Source of the DNA: Carnegiea gigantea | Taxonomy: Eukaryota; Streptophyta; Magnoliopsida; Caryophyllales; Cactaceae | Assembly (NCBI GenBank): GCA_029747015.1 | Contig: JAKOGI010000427.1 | Coordinates: 82,001-146,000 of the forward strand | Length of the DNA: 64,000 nucleotides | Direction of reading: 5' to 3' | Shown: one piece after another, positions 52,352-62,169 of the stretch | Layout of the letters: every line of letters begins with the position of its first letter | Numbering within the stretch: position 1 is the first letter of the stretch | Notes under the pieces: generated by a model | The model's database searches: none | The model's input: only the letters and a program-made list of their open reading frames with translations | What the model was told of the DNA's origin: nothing | Made by a program: the position numbers and the translations under genes

Positions 52352-53573
52352 CTAATCAGAGTCAGATAAATTTGTGGGATCATCATCATTGTCATTTTGA
52401 GAGTCCTCTTCATCATCATCAGCGTTCAAGTCGATGTGGCTGGAAGAACCTGCACTTTGACCTTTGAAAAATCTGAAAACTTTTTTCAGCATGCGCTCTG
52501 TCTTCCCTTGTTTCTTGGTTAGTTGAGTTATAGCCTCTGCTTGCTTCGCTATGCTCTCACTGAGGAGTTGCGCTTGCTCTCTTGGATCAAAATGCTCTGC
52601 TGATGAGTGACGTGCAGCTGCGATGGTAGCTGATTTCTTCAACTTCATCCCCTCCGTACCAAAACCGTATACACGGCCTTTCTTGTCCAAATTTTCTTTA
52701 ATCCAAAACTCTTCTTGGGTCATAGGTGACAGTTGGGAGCTCCCTTGAGTTGCAGCTTGAGAGTACTCCTGCCATTTGTTGTGATAGTCTTCCTGAAAAT
52801 TTTCACAAATGAATAAGTGTCATACTAAACCTACAATTGTAACATATGTTTCATCTCTGAATAAAATGTGCCAAATTGAACTTACAAATTTTTTTGCAGA
52901 TTTTTTATCCACAAACGTTTTGTCTTTCACCTTGCAGTGGGTGTCTTTAAACAATTCCTCACATGTGGGTTCCCTACCTAATGTTTTGGCCTAAAGAGGA
53001 AAAAAAAAGTAACCAGCTATTAAATATAAAACAAGGACGAGAACCCTAACTCATACCATACATTATATATAAGAAATACGCTTTTTAATAAACAAACAAT
53101 CCTTACCAGTTATAATAAGAAATACGGTTTTTAATAAACAAACAATCCTTACCAGGCGTCTTTTCCTTTCACTAATCGGAATTGAGCCACATGTATGTAA
53201 CGAAGGACCAAAACCTTCAGCATCACTCAATCGATTCTTTTTATTTTGTTGGCTCAATTTCTTGAACTTGTCATCCTCAGTCCAATGTAAAAGCATCTCA
53301 TTCCAAACACTAGGTGGTAACCACTTCGGCTTTTTGTTGTACTTTCTGGCATATCCAAGAATGTCCCTAAGTCGAGCTGCCCCTCTGTACTCAAAGTTAC
53401 GCCGTATCTGAGTTTCATTGTCTGGATGCCAGTAGTAGTGTTTCTGTGTCAAAGTTGAAGTATATTAGTAATTGAACATCTCAAACAATCAAATGCCAAC
53501 TTTGAAATTCGTTGTACAGAAAATTAACCTTGAATTCATTGAACCATATATCTCTATGAGATTGTGGAACCAA
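52352..53573 (-). CDS. CACTA transposase downstream exons, Transposase_24 type
   Basis: Four exons fit together in one phase, each with a length divisible by three: 53573-53529, 53443-53153, 52990-52886 and 52792-52352, ending at a TAA/TAG-type stop. Introns start GT and end AG (for example donor GTAAGG at 53152 and GTAAG at 52885, acceptors ACACAG before 53443, CTTTAG before 52990 and TTTCAG before 52792). Read in order the exons show VPQSHRDIWFNEFK, HYYWHPDNETQIRRNFEYRG, RLRDILGYARKYNKKPKWLP, VWNEMLLHW, LGREPTCEELFKDTH, TFVDKKS and WIKENLDKKGRVYGFGTEGM. These match the 'plant transposase (Ptta/En/Spm)' family by recognition. A Ser/Asp-rich acidic tail (about the last 30 residues) follows a Gln/Lys coiled-coil-like stretch. 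The first exon may continue the TNP2 gene upstream or belong to a separate gene whose 5' exon is lost; the junction phase with TNP2 is off by one base. Confidence 0.75.
53071..53156. repeat. 46-bp tandem duplication carrying a splice donor
   Basis: A 40-base sequence at 53071-53110 (starting AAGAAATACG, ending CCTTACCAG) repeats at 53117-53156 with one mismatch. On the minus strand both copies contain CTGGTAAGG, so the exon ending at 53153 has a second, identical-looking donor 46 bases into the intron. Confidence 0.8.
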
Positions 53574-53657
53574 CTGTAATGTTTAACGAATGAAATTAAA
53601 TAATTATTACTGAACAATTAGTAAGTATTCAAATGAAACTTTCAGTAATTGATATAC

Positions 53658-56233
53658 TTACTCCAAATATGGTTGCACTTCATCACAATTCAGTAAAATG
53701 TGAAGACGTGTGACACGATACTCAGGTTCAGTAAGATATCTTCTTCCTCGTTTTCTAAACGGAGTACCCTTACGGTTGAACACTGACAGAGTTCGCATTT
53801 GTCGTTCCGATTGTTGCAGATCCTCATTACGCCCGATACTCGGGCAATGCAAGTTTGATTCAAAATAATACTCAGCGAAATGTTTGATCTCAAATGCTAA
53901 GTATGCGTTAACCATAGATGCCTCCACACGAGCTTTATTCTTTGCCGTAGGCTTCATCCAGCCAAAGTACCTCTCAAAAGGATACATCCATCGATATTGA
54001 ACAGGACCACCCAACAAAGCTTCTTCGGCTAAATGAATGGGCAAATGTTCCATGACATTCCAAAATCCAGGCGGAAAAATTATCTCCAACTTACAAAGAA
54101 TTATAGCAATGTTCTTGTTCATCTCTTCCAACATGCTCACGTGTAACTCACTGGAGCATAAGTTTCTGAAAAACTCACTCAATTCGACCAAGGGTCCCAA
54201 CACATCTTCCGGAAGAGCAGCAAAAGCTACTGGAAGAAGATTCTCCAGGAACACATGATGATCATGACTTTTCATATTTTGCAACTTTGTATTAGATGGA
54301 TCCACCCAATTTCCCACATTAGAACAATAACCATCAGGCACATGAACCTCTCGCAACCATTGACAGACAGCCCTTTTTTGAGGTAATGACAGTGCAAACT
54401 TGGCTTTTGGCTTACACAATCTATCAGTTGACCCTCTTGTAACCAAGTCTAACTCTTGCCTACTACACAGAATGGACATATCCATTCTTGCTTTGATATC
54501 GTCCTTTGTTCTTCCGGGCACATCCATCACTGTGTTTATAATATTTTCACTGAAATTTTTCTCTATATGCATAACATCAAGGTTATGCCTCAGAAGTTGA
54601 TGCTTCCAATACGGCAACTCCCAAAAGATACTTTGTTTTGTCCAATTATGTTCATTTTCCTCAAATCCCGGAATTTGAAAATGGATATTTTCAGTCACTT
54701 TAGGCAATGTCGACACTATTTCAGACAATATTTCACCAGAAATCCTTTGGGGAGGGCCAATGTGTACGGTCTTTCCTTTACGGAAGGCAACTTTATTAGC
54801 TCTAAAGCAATGATTTCGAGGCAAGAACCGACGATGGTAATCAAACCAAGAGGGCTTTCGGCCATGCTGTAACTGGAATGCACAATTTTGGTTCATACAA
54901 ACCGGACATGCTAACAACCCATGAGTACTCCAACCGGATAACATACCATATGCGGGGAAATCATAATTGTCCACATCAACGCGGCATGCAATCTAAAAGT
55001 TTCCCCGCATGAAACATCAAATGTATCAACCCCAACATCCCACAGCATTTTCAACTCATCAATTAAGGGTTGCAAGTACACATCAATCCTATTCTTCGGA
55101 TTTGTTGGGCCCGGAATAAGACAACTTAAAAACATGTACGGGGTTGTCATACACATATCTGGAGGCAAGTTGTAAGGTGTAACTACAATTGGCCACACAG
55201 AATATGCTCTCCCAGATATAGAAAATGGTGTGAAACCATCAGCACAAAGACCTAACCTTATATTTCGAGGCTCTGCTGCGAAATTCGAATACTTTTGATC
55301 AAAATGCTTCCAAGCTAATGCATCCGACGGATGTCGGAGAACACCTGATTCTTGGCGGTGCTCATGATGCCATCTCATATGGACGGCAGTCCTTTTCGAC
55401 GCATAAAGTCGTTGCAATCTTGGGATTAAAGGCAGGTAGTGCATTTTTGCATATGAAACAACTTTATTACCTCGTTGGTTGGATTTCTTTGGTAAATATC
55501 TTGCATGTCCACAAAATTTACATGCGGACATCCCCTCATCCTGTTTATAATAAAGCATGCAACCGTTCGGACAACAATCAATTTCCTGAACATCCATACC
55601 TAAATCTCTCACTTTTCTGAGTTGCTGATGATAATTTTTTGGAATGCCACTTTCAGAAGGGCATATGTCTTTCATCAGGTCAACAACTTCATTGAAACAA
55701 CGTTGAGACATGTTGTTCCCCGATTTAATACTAAGCAGTCTCACAGATGTTTCAAGTTCAGTTATGTTGCACCCTTCATATAACGGTTTTTGGGCAGACT
55801 CAAGCATAGTATAAAATGCCTCAGGATTTGCGTCCTGATGGCTACTCATGTTTATTTCATTAACTTGGAAGGCAGCATGAAGCATGTTCTCCATATGATT
55901 ATGATCGGTGTGATCGTAATCAAAATTCATAGAATGTGAAGTACTTGCACCCCCTGCTTCCGAATTATCTTCTTCCCCATGACTTGTCCAATACCAATAA
56001 TTCTTCACAAACCCCTTTCTATACAAATGAGACTTTACAACATCAGGTGTAAAATATTGCATATTTTTGCACTTCGCACATGGACATCTATAAACTCCAT
56101 TAGCTCTATACTCCTCTTGATTTCGTGCAAATTCATCAAACATATTAATTCCCATCAACCACTCATCTCTAAGTCCATGTCCATTAGGATTTCTTCTTCT
56201 GTACATCCATTGACGATGCAACGGTCCATCCAT
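53658..56233 (-). pseudogene. TNP2-type CACTA transposase, broken by one frameshift
   Basis: Cut-and-paste transposase of an En/Spm-like element, acting on the CACTA ends in the nucleus. The 440-codon 5' part starts at ATG 56233 and holds the transposase-associated domain (RQWMYRR, DEWLMGINMFDEFA, CPCAKCKN, HLYRKGFVKNYWYWTSHGE), a Cys-rich CKFCGHARYLP, then LGLCADGFTPF with candidate catalytic Asp332, and FRLHAALMWT near its end. The frame then shifts by one base at about 54965 (one A fewer than the conserved reading) and continues as DFPAYGMLSGWSTHG, the Cys pair CPVC, LRHNLDVMHIEKN, and the C-terminal domain (PLVELSEFFRNLCS, MEHLPIHLAEEALLGGPVQYRWMYPFER). The coding part ends at NCDEVQPYLE, where a GTAAGT donor lies at 53661. 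Total is about 855 codons, normal for TNP2. Apart from the shift it has no stop, so decay is recent. Confidence 0.85.
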
Positions 56234-56317
56234 ATCTTCCTAATATAATTGCCTTAACTGTTATGTAAACTACAACCAATTATAATAAACATTTTTTAGA
56301 AATCTATTTAACCAGCT

Positions 56318-56372
<55 letters not shown>

Positions 56373-57550
56373 AATATATATTTTATAATATGTTATAATA
56401 TATACTTAACATTGTTATACTATTTTACTCTATTTGTTCAAATAAATACACTTGATAAACAAACTTAAATTTGAATGTAATTCACATCCATATTTTACGA
56501 CACAAATAAAGTACATAGAACACATTATAAAAAATTAAATCAAACCTCAAAAAACATTCATGGCTTACATATTTAACATTTTATAATGAACAAACTTGTT
56601 GCACTTAAATTATTCACTTTAATAAAACATAATATACATGCTTAACATATTTAACATTTTCAAATAACAAAATAATTATTACAGATCTACATACTTAACA
56701 TATTTTACTCCACTTATTGTAATATACATATTTAATAAATTAAATAAAAAATAAATTATTCAAACTAAACAAATTACAAAAAATTAAATCATACCTCAAA
56801 AAACATTCATGCCTAACATATTTAACATTTTATAATAAACAAACAATTATTGCAGATCTACATACTTAACACGTTTTAGTTCACTTATTCTAATATACAT
56901 ATTTAATAAATTAATTAAAAAACTAACGTTATTCAAATTTATATTCAACGGATAAAATAAATTATTCAAACTAAACAAATTATAAAAAATTAAATCATAC
57001 CTCAACAAACATTCATGCCTAACATATTTAACATTTTATAATAAACAAACTTGTTTCATTTAAATTATTCACTTTAAGAAAACATAATATACATGCTTAA
57101 CATACTTAACATTTTCAAATAACCAAATAATTATTACAGATCTACATACTCAACACGTTTTACTTCACTTATTCTAAAAAACTAACGCTATATAAATTTA
57201 TATTCAATGAGAAAAATAAATTATTCAAACTAAACAAATTATAAAAAATTAAATCATACCTCCAAAAACATTCATGCCTAACATATTTAATATTTGATTA
57301 TAAACAAACTTGTTTCATTTAAATTATTCATTTTAATAAAACATAATATATATGCTTAACATATTTAACATTTTCAAATAACCAAATAATTATTACAGAT
57401 CTACATACTTAACATGCTTTACTCCACTTATTCTAACATACATATTTAATAAATTAAATAAAAAACTAACGTTATTCAAATTTATATTCAACGGAAAAAA
57501 TAATTATTCAAACAAAACAAACATGTTTCTGCTAATTTTCATATACCCGA
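56234..57550. repeat. AT-rich non-coding part of CACTA with four tandem subrepeats
   Basis: Upstream of the TNP2 start. From about 56460 to 57500 a block of about 210-260 bases recurs about four times. ACATTCATG anchors lie at about 56553, 56803, 57009 and 57269, each followed by CTAACATATTTAACATTTT-like sequence. It is probably a 5' intron or leader; no coding frame is present. Confidence 0.6.
56322..56368. repeat. (TA)n microsatellite
   Basis: An uninterrupted TA run of about 46 bases. Confidence 0.95.
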
Positions 57551-57936
57551 AAAATGAACATCACATATCAAATTAACACAACTTGAAAGCGGAACAATTC
57601 TACTAACCTTCGCACACCCGAAAAATCAATCTGATTACAGACGGTGACGACACTAGCGGTGGCACTGGCGGCGACAAAACGTGAAAAACAAAGACCGTAA
57701 AAATTATCAATTAACTTAACAATTTCAATTTCAAACAATAAATTAAGCAAAAATATCACTTACCGTTAAATTTTTCGATGATCAAAACCTTGAAATCTCA
57801 CTTTCTCTCTCTTCCTCCTTCTCCCTCTCTCCTTTTTCGAACACTTTCTCTCTCTATTTCTCCACAAACCGCTCGAAATCTCACCCCTCTCCCCCAATTT
57901 AAAGCCGGGCAAACGGGGTCGAGATCCGCGCAGAAT
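57551..57936 (-). other. 5' leader region of the CACTA transposase transcript
   Basis: Minus-strand sequence of higher complexity between the AT-rich block and the right subterminal repeats. It includes a 63-codon open stretch (57759-57568) with no recognised domain and a possible splice donor AAGGTTAGT near 57608, consistent with a 5' non-coding exon followed by the AT-rich intron. The purine-rich tract at 57790-57860 (minus strand) resembles a leader. Function is inferred from position. Confidence 0.35.
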
Positions 57937-58206
57937 TCCGACGGAATTTCCGACGGATTCCGACGGATTCCGACGGAATTCGGAAATTCCGTCGGAAATT
58001 CCGACGGAACTCTGCCCCGCCGGAATTCCCGTCGGAATTTCGAATTTCCGACGGAACTCCGTCGGAAATTCCGTCGGAATTTCGGAATTCCGACGGAATT
58101 CCGTCGGAATTTCCGACGGAATTTCCGACGGAATATTCTTCCGCCGGAAAATCCGTCGGAAATTTAATTTTCCGTCGGAGTTCGTCTGAAATTCCGTCGG
58201 TTTGTC
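57937..58206. repeat. Subterminal TTCCGTCGGAA array, right
   Basis: Same motif family as the left end, with about twenty half-sites in both orientations. It is the promoter-proximal end of the element, since the genes read leftward. Confidence 0.8.
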
Positions 58207-58262
58207 TGTAATTTTTCCGACGCTGTCTGACGCGTCGCTTTGTCCGTCAGAGTTGAACTACG

Positions 58263-58273
58263 TTTTTGTAGTG
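58263..58273 (-). repeat. CACTA terminal inverted repeat, right (5' end of element)
   Basis: TTTTTGTAGTG, the reverse complement of the left end. Confidence 0.9.
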
Positions 58274-58348
58274 AAAAGGGCAGAAAAGGATCAAAACAGG
58301 CGAAAAGGCGGAAAAACGGGAGCCAGCCGGGGCAGCCGGCCAGCAAGG

Positions 58349-58427
58349 TGGCACGGCCACCCCGTGCCACGTGGCACGGCCGTGCCACATGGCACGGTGC
58401 AGCCGTGCCACCTAGGCACGGTCGTGC
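58349..58427. repeat. GGCACGG/CCGTGCC palindrome cluster in the LTR
   Basis: Five to six copies of GGCACGG or CCGTGCC alternate within 80 bases and can pair into several stable hairpins. The stretch is strikingly GC-rich beside AT-rich neighbours. It sits upstream of the TATTTAA box, in U3. Confidence 0.75.
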
Positions 58428-58470
58428 CTCCCCTGGTTTCCTTCGGTTATTCGCGGCCCGCCTTGTCTTC

Positions 58471-58477
58471 TATTTAA
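58471..58477 (+). promoter_or_regulatory. Candidate TATA box of the LTR promoter
   Basis: TATTTAA lies after the GC-rich palindromes and before a CT-rich tract, about 1.04 kb upstream of the LTR end. Position is plausible for the U3/R boundary. No other support. Confidence 0.35.
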
Positions 58478-59522
58478 TCCTCTTTTCTCGACGTTGTTCG
58501 GGGGCTCTCTCTTCTACTTTTCTAGGTTAGTTTAGGTTAGATTTATCCAATAAAAACCCCAATAGGAGGATTAGATTAGGATTGTAGTTGGTATTTTGGG
58601 ATTCAAGCTTATGGATTTCAAGTTCTACAATCAATTCAAGCATAAGTTTCCCTCTTCTTTCTCTTTTTATTTCATCGTTGTTCTTATTTATATTTTGTTG
58701 TTTTAATTCTTGTAATTGCTTTGTTTGGTTCATATGTTTAGTTTTTGTCGTTAATTCATGTTATTTAGCTGTTTAGATTCGTTTTATTTCATTGCCTTTG
58801 TTTTGTTCTTCATGTTCATGTTCTTATTTGTTAGTTTAGGTTTCCTTGTGTTTTTGATGTTTAATTGGTAGATTGTGTTGGCTTGGATTGTGATTAGCCT
58901 CTGGATGGCTAATTAATCTTGTAATTGGCCTAACCATACCCAATCTATGCCTAGAACCTAGAGTTTTCCTTCACGCCCGCCAAGTGTTCGATGAAATACC
59001 TGAGAGGGTTTTCATCCATATTTTTGGGCGATTGACTTATGCTGAGAGGTGAGGTCAATTGGCTAGTGTGGGAGAGGGAATGGCCGAGTTCGGGACACGA
59101 AAGTAGTATCCGAATCGAGCTAGGTCTGGGGTTGCTAGTTTTGTGGTCTAATTCGACTAACCCTACGAAAGTAGGTGGTTACGCGAGTTAGACTAGCTCA
59201 TGACCCTTGAGAGAGGGCTTGGGTGGTCTTTGATGATGCAACCGACCATCTCTAGTTCGTAGTGTGGTTTGGGTAGGTTAGGACTCATCTTGGTTAGTTA
59301 GTTTATCCATTGGTAAAATCACAACTCCAAGTCGTTTGTTTCTGTGTTTATAACGTAGTTTAGTTCCCCCTTTTCACCCTTCGATCCTGCCTAGCTTGAG
59401 ACGCTTTAGTTAGCTCTGGTAGTTGAAAACACAATTTCCTGCGGGCGACACCCCAAGTACTCAACGATACACCTTGCACTTGGGGTTTATAAATATTAAA
59501 ACTTTTTTCTGCAACAAGTTTT

Positions 59523-59540
59523 TGGCGCCGTTGCCGGGGA
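59523..59540 (+). promoter_or_regulatory. Primer binding site, tRNA-Asp
   Basis: TGGCGCCGTTGCCGGGGA is complementary over 18 bases to the 3' end of plant tRNA-Asp (CCGGCAACGGCGCCA end). It begins six bases after the LTR terminus. Athila-lineage elements typically use this primer. Confidence 0.9.
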
Positions 59541-59679
59541 ACTTGCGCCTTGCAATATTAGAACCGATTAGCGTACTGTAGACTAGGCTTTTTCTTTTTT
59601 CTTTTCATCCCTTCATTGTTTCCCTCCTCCCCTTTATTGTGCTTGAAACTGTTTTACGCCTTGGTAGTGTTGGTTTTGT
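59541..59679 (+). other. Leader between primer site and gag
   Basis: Short untranslated leader with no reading frame. It probably holds the packaging signal by position. Confidence 0.4.
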
Positions 59680-62169
59680 ATGCGCAGACGTAGTCAAAGG
59701 GATCAACCACTTGCCCCTTTTGACCCTGAAATCGAAGCCACTGCTCGAAGGCAAAGCGGTGAAAGGAGAAGGCACCAAGCACAAATACAGATGGCCAAGC
59801 CAAGCCAAAGAGTGCTGCGAGATTATGCCTTGCCACAAGCATCGGGCATAACCTCCTCCATCGTTAGCCCCGCTATCGAGGCTAACAACTTCGAGCTCAG
59901 CCCTGCACTGATCACATTCGTGGAGAGGGAGCAATTCAGCGGGCACCCCTCGGAGAACCCCAACGTGCACCTTCACAGGTTCTTAGCGAAGTGTGATACC
60001 ATCAAGCTGAATGGGGCGTCTACTGATGCAATCCGGCTGTGGCTCTTCCCATTCTCACTGCGGGATAGAGCCAGTGACTGGCTTCAAAACGAGGAGCCCA
60101 ACTCATTCACCACGTGGGAAGTACTCTCCAAAGCATTCCTCAGCAAGTACTTCCCACCTGGCAAGACTACCAAGCTGAGGACAGACATCACCTCCTTTGC
60201 CCACCAGGATGGTGAGTCTTTATATGAGGCGTGGGAGAGATTCAAGGACCTCCAGTGCCAGTGCCCCCACCATGGAGTTCCCGACTGGCTCCTAATCTAA
60301 ACCTTCTACAATGGATTAGAGCGGTCGGTGAAGATTTCAGTTGATGCTGCAGCAGGGGGTGCTCTCATGGGCAAATCAATCGAAGCGGCAAAGGCGTTGT
60401 TGGAAGAGATGGCTTCCAACAACTATCATTGGTCTAGTGAGAGGGCCGCCCCCCAGAGGGAAAGTGGCAGGCACCAGGTTGATGCTGTGACACTCCTAGC
60501 GAGTAGGGTGGATGCCCTTGCACAGCGGTTGGAGAAAGTGGCTACCTCATCAGCCACTTCCTCGGGGTCAGCGATGGGGATCTATGCTGTTTGTGCGGCA
60601 TGCGGTGTATAGGGTCATACTGCTGTTGAGTGTTACAATGCCCCCTCTAGCATTGAGCATGTCAACGCCTATCATACCTACACCCAACCTGCTCAAAATA
60701 ACCCTCATCCCACCTCCTACAACCAGGGTTGGAATACTCGTCCGAACCCCCTCTATAAAAACCCCAACCCTCCCCCTCAGAACCCCAACCAGCCACCCGG
60801 TTTCCACAACCGAGCCCCCTACACTCCACCTCCTCCACCTCCTGAACCCACATCTCACCTGGAGAGCCTTATGGAGTGCTTCATAGCGACCCAGACCACG
60901 ACAAATGAGACTCTCAAAGAAAATCTTCAGGTATTGACCTCCAGAGTGGATTCCATGGCCGCCCATCAGAAAACCATGGATACACAGATTGCCCAAATTG
61001 CTCAGCAGGTGAGCCATCTGTCCAGATCTCATGGGCAACTTCCGGGCCAGACCGAGGTCAACCCCCGCCGCCAAGTCAATGCCATATCTACTGTGGGCGT
61101 GGGGTTAGAAGAGAGCCCAGTGATGGTTCTCCAGGAGGTAGTTCCGGTTTCTGCTTCTGCCGGAACTGAAGGAAAGGAGAAAAACGAGGGTCTGAGCCCT
61201 ATTGAGGAAACTTGCCATCGAACTATTGATTGCACTTACCGCCCTCGAGTGCCTTTCCCTCAGCGACTGGCATGGTCCGAGCTCGTTCAGCTTGAACCTA
61301 GATTCGAGCGATTTCTGAAAATCTTACGCCGAATCTATGCCAGTAGCCCCTTCTTGGAAGCTCTCCAGAGTGCCCCTGCGCAATGCAAATTTTTACGAGA
61401 GCTCCTGTCCAAGAAGGGAGCATCTAGGGAGGCTTCTATAGCTTCCATTGGCGGCTCCTGCAGTGCGCTCTTGCAAAGGCGGTCGTCATCCAAGCTGCAG
61501 GATCCTGGCAGCTTCTCCATCCCTTGCTGTATAGGGGATGTGCAGATGGAGAGAGCTCTCTGCGATCTGGGCGCTAGTGTGAGTATCATGCCGCTCTCTC
61601 TCTGCAAGAAGCTGCGATTATGGGACCCCACACCCACCAGCATCACTATTCAGCTCGCGGACTGCTCCATTCGGCGGCCTGTGGGCATTCTGGAGGACGT
61701 TCCTGTCCAGGTGGGTCAGTTCCTGGTCCCATGTGATTTTATCGTCCTCAACATGGACGAGGACTGCTCTGCCCCCTTCATCCTAGGTCGCCCATTCCTT
61801 GCGACCGCGGGGGCAGTGATCGACGTGCAGATGGGTACCATGTCCTTCACCGTTTGTGGCGAGCGCGTGGATTTCCACTTCCCTCCACCCACACAACCTC
61901 CCACCCCTGGTGCCCACTCCACACCCTCAGCCCCCATTCCCCCTCCTTTTCCACCTGCTTCGAGAGTGGCGATCACTGATTGGGGTGGAGGATCCCATCT
62001 GCGATCGCCTGCTCTGCCTCGCCGAGCCCCACCGCCTACTACTGCTACTGGCGGACCTCCTCAGGCGATACTGATGCCTGACTTTAGCTATGGGGAAGTG
62101 CTGGCTCACTCGTCATTTCCTTCTTCCATCCCAACACCTCCCTACATCACGCGAGCATCATATTCCTGA
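59680..62169 (+). pseudogene. Athila-type gag-protease frame with two in-frame stops
   Basis: One frame of 829 codons from ATG 59680 to TGA 62169, interrupted by TAA at 60298 and TAG at 60610. Residues about 85-205 are the retrotransposon gag domain (FPFSLRDRASDWL, FTTWEVLSKAFLSKYFPPGKT, GESLYEAWERFKDL), which forms the virus-like particle. The first stop falls between DWLLI and TFYNG. Residues 304-320 are a CX2CX4HX4C zinc knuckle (CAACGV, then the second stop, then GHTAVEC). A Pro/Asn-rich linker and a coiled-coil-like stretch follow. The aspartic protease has CDLGASVSIMPLSLCKKL (active Asp near residue 629; the Athila lineage has DLGA in place of DTG or DSG) and FILGRPFLATAGAVIDV. After a Pro-rich tail the frame closes without any reverse transcriptase. 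Both stops could arise from single C-to-T changes, the usual result of methylated cytosine decay. GC content is clearly higher than in the array. Confidence 0.85.

Larger units (their letters stand above)
51624..58273 (-). mobile_element. CACTA (En/Spm) DNA transposon, 6650 bp, coding strand minus
   Basis: The ends are perfect 11-base inverted repeats CACTACAAAAA / TTTTTGTAGTG. Both ends carry dense subterminal copies of TTCCGTCGGAA in both orientations, the kind of site bound by the element's own regulatory protein in this superfamily. Inside, on the minus strand, are TNP2-type transposase exons (56233-53658) and downstream exons of the plant Transposase_24 type (53573-52352). The element sits within an LTR. 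A one-base frameshift in TNP2 suggests this copy is not autonomous, although its termini and binding sites look intact, so a helper element could still mobilise it. Confidence 0.9.
51454..59516 (+). repeat. 5' LTR, split by the CACTA insertion
   Basis: Segment one is 51454-51623 and segment two is 58274-59516, together about 1.4 kb. The ends are TGTT and AACA, and the tRNA-Asp primer site starts six bases after the end. The second segment carries a GC-rich palindrome cluster, a TATTTAA box at 58471 and about 1 kb of transcribed-type sequence with no reading frame. The 3' LTR is not in the window, so the boundaries rest on the terminal bases and the primer site. Confidence 0.7.

Noticed and set aside
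54037..56248. Plus-strand frames opposite the TNP2 exons
   Set aside because: Antisense shadows of a strongly supported transposase.
60568..62109. Minus-strand and alternate-frame reading frames over gag-protease
   Set aside because: Shadows of the gag-protease frame, with Gly/Arg-rich composition caused by the Pro-rich linker.
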